Assembly: GCA_036343635.1 (NCBI GenBank)
Contig: JAYYVF010000086.1
Location: 48,563 to 112,562 of the forward strand
From: GCA-2693325 sp036343635
Lineage (GTDB): Bacteria > Latescibacterota > UBA2968 > UBA8231
Direction: 5' to 3'
DNA: 64,000 nt
Made by a program: the position numbers and the translations under genes. Shown here piece by piece: positions 59,375-64,000 of the stretch. How positions within the stretch are numbered: position 1 is the first letter of the stretch; each line of letters begins with the position of its first letter. The notes beneath the pieces are model-generated. The model did not search any database, was not told the origin of the DNA, and saw nothing but the letters and a program-made list of their open reading frames with translations.

Positions 59375-61213
59375 ATGACAGCAACTGCTTCATCCGTCAG
59401 AAAAAAATCAAAAACTCGGAACGTAACAGACGCTCAATATGATGAATCCAAAATAAAAACACTATCACCACTGGAGCACATACGCTTACGGACAGGGATG
59501 TACATTGGTCGACTCGGTTCCGGCACAGATCCCGATGACGGTATTTATGTCTTACTCAAAGAAGTGGTAGATAACTCTATAGACGAATACATAATGGGGC
59601 ATGGTAAGAATATTGATGTGAGGGTCCAAAACGATAAGGTTTCAATACGAGACTATGGACGTGGCATTCCACTGGGGAAAATAATCGAATGCGTTTCCGT
59701 TATTAACACCGGGGCTAAATATAACGACGACGTTTTCCAATTCAGTGTTGGTCTAAATGGAGTAGGAACGAAAGCCGTCAACGCCCTCTCGTCGCATTTC
59801 AGAGTTGTTGCCTATAGGGATGGGAAATATGCAGAAGCTGCTTTTTCTAAAGGAAGCCTTCTGTCTTCCAAGAAAAAAGGAACAACAACAGAGCCGGACG
59901 GCACCTTGGTGGAATTTGAACCCGACCAAGAGATTTTTGGAGAACATTCATTCATTCATGAATTTGTCGAGAAGCGCATGGCCAACTACGCTTGCCTAAA
60001 TAGCGGCCTTCGCTTGAACTACAATGGACAAAAATTTGAATCGAAGCATGGTTTGCTTGACCTCCTGCGTGCTGAAGCAGGAGACGGTATGATTTACGAA
60101 CCGGCATACTATAAGGCGAAGCAGTTGGAATTTGCCTTTACCCATATTGAAGGATATGGAGAATCCTACCGATCCTTTGTTAACGGCCAATATACGAGTG
60201 ATGGCGGCACGCATCAGAGTGCCTTCCGCGAAGGTATCTTCAAGGGCGTAAACGAATTTTATAAAAAAAACTACAATAGCGTAGATGTCCGAGATGGGAC
60301 ATTTGCTGTTGTCGCCGTGAAAGTAAAAGAGCCCGTATTTGAGTCTCAGACAAAAAACAAACTGGGGAACACTGATCTCCGCGGATGGATCGTAAATGAG
60401 ACGCGAGAAGCTGTCATTGATTGTCTACACAAAAACAGCGATGCGGCAAAACAGTTAGAAAGTCGGATCGTTCACAACGAGAAACTTCGAAAAGATCTCA
60501 ATGCAGTACGTAAAGAAGCTAAAGAAGCCGCAAAACGTATTCAGATCAAGATCCCCAAACTAAAAGATTGCAAGTACCACCTAGGGGACAAAAAACGTGG
60601 TGACGAATCTACAGTATTTATTACCGAAGGAGTATCCGCTGCCGGAACTATCGTCTCTTCCCGAGATCCAGAAACACAGGCTATCTTCACACTAAAAGGC
60701 AAACCTCAAAACTTATTTGGGAAAAGCCGTGCCGATATTTATAAAAATGAGGAACTATATAATATGATGATGGCCCTCGGCATTGAAGACGAGCTAGATA
60801 ACCTTCGTTATAATAAGGTCGTTTTAGCCACCGACGCAGACGTCGACGGATTTCATATTCGCAATCTTCTCATGACTTTCTTCCTGACATATTTTGAAGA
60901 ATTAGTGACAAGAGGCCACGTGTATATACTCGAAACCCCTCTGTTTCGTGTGCGTGACAAAAAACAAACACTTTACTGTTATAATGAAAATGAACGTGAT
61001 AAGGCGCTCGCGTCGTTGAAGGGAGCTGAAGTCACTCGGTTCAAAGGGTTAGGTGAAATTTCACCCAAAGAGTTTGGCCAATTTATTGATGCGGGTATGC
61101 GCTTGGTTAAAGTGAGCGTCAAAACAATGTCCGCTGTACCGGAGACACTCAGCTTCTTCATGGGTAAAAACACCCCTGAAAGGCGCGAATTCATAATGGA
61201 ATATCTTGCATAA
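59375..61213 (+). CDS. parE: Topoisomerase IV subunit B (ParE-like)
   Basis: ATPase subunit of a type IIA topoisomerase. 612 residues from ATG 59375, which follows GAGAAG. In-frame starts at 59312 (GTG) and 59342 (ATG) are possible. GHKL ATPase: EVVDNSIDEYIMGHG (Asn/Glu), IRDYGRGIPLG, VGLNGVGTKAVNALSS, then the transducer and TOPRIM domain (FITEGVSAAG, ATDADVDGFHIRNL). It ends NTPERREFIMEYLA, a form typical of the Bacteroidetes-type ParE. The stop shares a base with the ATG of parC, so the subunits are coupled. Whether it works as gyrase or Topo IV cannot be told from sequence. Confidence 0.92.
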   Translation: MTATASSVRKKSKTRNVTDAQYDESKIKTLSPLEHIRLRTGMYIGRLGSGTDPDDGIYVLLKEVVDNSIDEYIMGHGKNIDVRVQNDKVSIRDYGRGIPLGKIIECVSVINTGAKYNDDVFQFSVGLNGVGTKAVNALSSHFRVVAYRDGKYAEAAFSKGSLLSSKKKGTTTEPDGTLVEFEPDQEIFGEHSFIHEFVEKRMANYACLNSGLRLNYNGQKFESKHGLLDLLRAEAGDGMIYEPAYYKAKQLEFAFTHIEGYGESYRSFVNGQYTSDGGTHQSAFREGIFKGVNEFYKKNYNSVDVRDGTFAVVAVKVKEPVFESQTKNKLGNTDLRGWIVNETREAVIDCLHKNSDAAKQLESRIVHNEKLRKDLNAVRKEAKEAAKRIQIKIPKLKDCKYHLGDKKRGDESTVFITEGVSAAGTIVSSRDPETQAIFTLKGKPQNLFGKSRADIYKNEELYNMMMALGIEDELDNLRYNKVVLATDADVDGFHIRNLLMTFFLTYFEELVTRGHVYILETPLFRVRDKKQTLYCYNENERDKALASLKGAEVTRFKGLGEISPKEFGQFIDAGMRLVKVSVKTMSAVPETLSFFMGKNTPERREFIMEYLA

Positions 61214-63099
61214 TGGCATACGTCGACAAGCTTTACAACGACTACTTCCTCGAATACGCTTCTTATTACATAAAAGAACGTGCAATTCCCTATCTTGAGG
61301 ACGGATTAAAACCCGTCCAAAGACGTATCTTGCATTCATTGCACGAATTAGACGATGGCAAGTTCCATAAAGTGGCAAACGTCGTCGGCAATACGATGAA
61401 ATATCATCCTCACGGAGATGCTTCAATCAACAATGCCTTGGTCGTCTTGGCAAACAAGGATCTATTGATTGAAAAGCAAGGGAATTTTGGTAATATTTTT
61501 ACAGGAGACGATGCTGCGGCTGGGCGCTATATAGAATGCCGATTGACAAAGATAGCGCACGAAGTCCTATTCAATAAAGAATTAACAGAATACATCGATT
61601 CATACGACGGACGTAATCAAGAACCGATCGTTCTCCCAGCAAAAATTCCTATTCTATTGACTCAGGGTGCCGAAGGCATTGCGGTGGGAATGTCAACACG
61701 CATTCTACCTCATAATTTAACCGAGTTATTAAATGCTGAAATTGCTTATCTTCGTGACAAAACGACCCAACTGTATCCCGATTTTCCTACTGGAGGGAAA
61801 ATAGACGTATCAGATTATCAGGACGGTAACGGAAAAGTTCTGGTCCGAGCTCAAATTGACACTGCCGATTCAAAACGAATTATTATTCGACAAATTCCTT
61901 ACGGTACTACCACAGAATCCCTCATCGCATCCATCGAAGATGCTGTTCGAAAAAATAAAGTTAAGGTCGCCGCAATTCAGGACTATACAGCGGAACAAGT
62001 AGAAATCGAGCTTAAATTAGCAAGAGGAGTTTACAGTGAAGACGTTGTTGAAACCCTCTATGCTTTTACCGAATGCGAAGTTTCAATATCAACTCAGCTA
62101 ATGTTAATCGAGGACAATAAACCGAGAGTCCTCAGCGTCACTGAAGTCCTTCAGCAGAATGTCGACCAGTTGATTGACATTCTGACGGCAGAATTACGCC
62201 TTGAGAAGAAAAAACTTAAAGAGCGGCTGCATGCTCGAACTCTTGAACAGCTTTTTATAGAAAATCGAGTTTACAAGGTTATAGAGGAGCAGACAACCAA
62301 CGAAAATATTCATACGGCCGTGCATAAAGGCCTGGCTCCTTTTTCCGACGAAATCGGCAGGGATGTCACCGAAGAAGACATCGAAACGCTACTTAAAATA
62401 CCGATTAGGCGCATTTCGCGGTATGACATACAGCGAGCCCAGAAGGAAATGCGTGAAATACGAAAACGACTTCGCGAAATCAACAGGCACCTCAAAGAAA
62501 TTATCCCGTATGCCATAAATTTTCTCGAAGGGATTGTAGATCGTTATGGAGCTCAATTTGAGCGTCGAACAGAAATAGAATCCTTCAGTAAGGTCGATGT
62601 CCGTCAGGCTGCCAAACGTGACCTTAAACTGCGTTACGATGCTAAAACCGGTTATTTAGGATATACTGTAAATGGTGAGAATTTGTTCGAAATTTCAAAT
62701 TATGACCGCATCCTCGTCATACGAAAAGATGGCACGTACTCGGTCATAGATGTCCCGGACAAACTTTTTGTTGACCGTGGAATGCTTCACTGCGGTTTCA
62801 TAGATGAAGAGCAAATCTATAATTTAGTATATAAAGACAAAAAAGGATTAGCCTACATCAAAAGGTGCAACATACAAAAATTCATCTTGAATAAGGTTTA
62901 CAAGCTAAACCCAGAAGGTACAAAACTTCTCAAATTCACAGCCAATTCAGAGAAAAAGATCGTTTTAGATTACAAACCCAAACCACGCCTTAAAATACTG
63001 AATGAGGAATTTTTAATTAGAGATTATCCCATCAGAGGAATAAAAGCTGGGGGCATTCGATTAGCATCTAGAGAATTACAAACGTGTAAAATAACATAA
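61213..63099 (+). CDS. parC: Topoisomerase IV subunit A (ParC-like), short C-terminal domain
   Basis: DNA-breaking subunit, 628 residues. Winged-helix/tower region: PYLEDGLKPVQRRILHSL, YHPHGDASINNALV, and the catalytic Tyr in AAAGRYIECRLTKIA. Further on are GSGRTMS-equivalent EGIAVGMSTRILPHNL, the coiled-coil tower (about 330-460), and only a partial beta-pinwheel (about 490-628). Enterobacterial ParC is about 750 and GyrA about 875, so the C-terminal DNA-wrapping domain is shortened. It starts within the parE stop (TAATG). Confidence 0.92.
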   Translation: MAYVDKLYNDYFLEYASYYIKERAIPYLEDGLKPVQRRILHSLHELDDGKFHKVANVVGNTMKYHPHGDASINNALVVLANKDLLIEKQGNFGNIFTGDDAAAGRYIECRLTKIAHEVLFNKELTEYIDSYDGRNQEPIVLPAKIPILLTQGAEGIAVGMSTRILPHNLTELLNAEIAYLRDKTTQLYPDFPTGGKIDVSDYQDGNGKVLVRAQIDTADSKRIIIRQIPYGTTTESLIASIEDAVRKNKVKVAAIQDYTAEQVEIELKLARGVYSEDVVETLYAFTECEVSISTQLMLIEDNKPRVLSVTEVLQQNVDQLIDILTAELRLEKKKLKERLHARTLEQLFIENRVYKVIEEQTTNENIHTAVHKGLAPFSDEIGRDVTEEDIETLLKIPIRRISRYDIQRAQKEMREIRKRLREINRHLKEIIPYAINFLEGIVDRYGAQFERRTEIESFSKVDVRQAAKRDLKLRYDAKTGYLGYTVNGENLFEISNYDRILVIRKDGTYSVIDVPDKLFVDRGMLHCGFIDEEQIYNLVYKDKKGLAYIKRCNIQKFILNKVYKLNPEGTKLLKFTANSEKKIVLDYKPKPRLKILNEEFLIRDYPIRGIKAGGIRLASRELQTCKIT

Positions 63100-63138
63100 A
63101 AAAGTTGATTGGTGCCGTTACTAATACTTTATCGTTCG

Positions 63139-63951
63139 CTAGGCAGCTTGTAATTCATTTTCAGGCATATTCTCTAAACGAGACAACCAATATCCTAAAT
63201 CGTAACGGTCATCTCCGATCAGGAATCTCCACATTTGTATGCGATTCACGACCTCCAACCGAGATTCATTACCATACCAACCATGATTAGCATTTAACAG
63301 TGACGGGATTACTTCATCTTCGATATCATCCGTATTCCAAAGACGTTTTTGTCTTACGGTAGGGTTCAGCCGCAATTTAAACATATATCTCTTTTTATCC
63401 GTAAGGTTCGGCTGAGCACAATGCCAAATACCGTGGTGGGCAACAAATATGGTCCCCGCCTTACATACAACCGGCATCTGACCAATAAAATTATGGTAAC
63501 GAGCAATATCAGATTCGCTTATGCGCCGATATTGGCTCCCCGGCAGAAACATCGTACCTCCCATCTCCCGAGGAGTATCATGGGCAAAGTAAAACAATTG
63601 AATATCAAAATGCACCCGAGTATCAATAATGGCATCAGCATGCCAAATTTGACCATGGTCATGCTGGGCATCGACCGTATGAACGGCATGATGATCGTAT
63701 AACGGATTGGGACCAACCAAGCTCCGAATAATTCCCTGAACTGCAGGAAGCCGCACCACTTTACCGATACTTTCACTTTGCCACAAATCTTGGAGTAAAG
63801 CCCCTCCCTTCGCGCCGGGTATTCCTGCTGCCATTTCCTTGCACGTTTCCCGGTTCAGTTCTTCGGGAACCAGTTCATCAAACCGCAATAAACCATCAGC
63901 TACAAAACGAGCCATATCCTTACTTGTCAACAAATTGGTTTTATCCATCAT
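63139..63951 (-). CDS. Phytanoyl-CoA dioxygenase (PhyH) family protein
   Basis: Fe(II)/2-oxoglutarate dioxygenase, 270 residues. Iron ligands are in QIWHADAIID (His-x-Asp) and the distal His in HHGIWHCAQPN; the 2-oxoglutarate Arg is in KKRYMFKLRLNP. GGTMFLPGSQYRRI is a family hallmark. Substrate unknown; such proteins are numerous in marine uncultured genomes. The ATG (63951) overlaps the end of an upstream reading frame by 11 bp and has GGAGGAG upstream. Confidence 0.9.
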   Translation of the reverse strand: MMDKTNLLTSKDMARFVADGLLRFDELVPEELNRETCKEMAAGIPGAKGGALLQDLWQSESIGKVVRLPAVQGIIRSLVGPNPLYDHHAVHTVDAQHDHGQIWHADAIIDTRVHFDIQLFYFAHDTPREMGGTMFLPGSQYRRISESDIARYHNFIGQMPVVCKAGTIFVAHHGIWHCAQPNLTDKKRYMFKLRLNPTVRQKRLWNTDDIEDEVIPSLLNANHGWYGNESRLEVVNRIQMWRFLIGDDRYDLGYWLSRLENMPENELQAA

Positions 63952-64000
63952 TCAACTCCTCCAATTTTTCTAGGACGTATTCATAACGAAGATAAGACGT
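63941..64000 (-). CDS. C-terminal fragment of an upstream gene (runs off the window)
   Basis: Nineteen codons plus TAA at 63941. The readable tail is SYLRYEYVLEKLEELNDG, which I do not recognise. It overlaps the PhyH start by 11 bp, so the two genes would be translationally coupled. It may simply be an open frame with no gene. Confidence 0.3.
   Translation of the reverse strand, partial: TSYLRYEYVLEKLEELNDG

Noticed and set aside
1..64000. tRNA or rRNA genes, CRISPR arrays, insertion sequences, prophage genes
   Set aside because: Gaps were read on both strands; no cloverleaf, repeat-spacer array, transposase or integrase was seen.

Overview
The window is a gene-dense stretch (about 45 protein genes, roughly 40-45% GC by eye) of a bacterial chromosome with a two-membrane envelope. 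Signs of this are a TolC-type outer-membrane factor, a Wza/Wzz exopolysaccharide export pair, two lipoprotein signal peptides, MurB/MurD and an exported barrel-like protein. Several traits fit a marine, uncultured lineage near the FCB group, for example Latescibacterota-like: LL-diaminopimelate aminotransferase, a ParE/ParC pair resembling those of Bacteroidetes, a bacterial GlnRS, and catabolic families such as enolase-superfamily dehydratase, DUF6807, PhyH dioxygenase and TIM-barrel isomerase. This placement is inference from gene content. I found no tRNA, rRNA, transposase, phage gene or CRISPR array.

Layout. Positions 1-7559 (minus) hold ileS (partial), yggT, yggS, a CPA-like antiporter, fused secDF, apbE and a polyprenyl diphosphate synthase. 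Positions 7.7-16 kb hold an enolase-superfamily dehydratase, a Ca/Na antiporter, an unusual ABC exporter paired with a DUF1854 protein, a uridine kinase, a glycosyltransferase, map and a small orphan protein with its own terminator. Positions 16-22.5 kb hold a TlpA lipoprotein, dnaE, wecB and a DUF6807 protein. Positions 22.8-32 kb hold a translationally coupled tripartite RND efflux operon, a MATE pump, and a molybdenum-hydroxylase cluster (FAD and 2Fe-2S subunits plus a MoaD-like protein) lacking its catalytic large subunit. Positions 32-36.5 kb are an exopolysaccharide block (rfbB, wza-like, wzz-like) ending in dut. Positions 36.7-40.2 kb are a minus-strand block: LecA-like lectin, APH-type kinase, a short DUF5069-like gene with an in-frame TGA, argC and tatD. 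Positions 40.5-48.7 kb hold murD, a barrel protein, cysH, a DCC thiol protein, murB, a hydroxyacid-oxoacid transhydrogenase, gph and xylA. Positions 49-64 kb hold nadA with a ribbon-helix-helix-like partner, dapL, a TIM-barrel isomerase, glnS, gltX, a DEAD-box helicase, slyD, cutC, parE, parC and a PhyH dioxygenase.

The most striking observation is the gene at 38538-38807 (minus). Its codon 46 is TGA, at the place where I recall DUF5069 proteins having a Cys-Pro motif. Nineteen bases after the TGA begins the loop of a perfect 8-bp stem with loop UGGA, which fits the geometry of a bacterial SECIS. The gene has a good ribosome binding site and starts directly after the stop of the kinase gene, which itself overlaps a lectin gene. 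I read it as a candidate selenoprotein in a three-gene coupled operon. The alternative is a nonsense-mutated gene.
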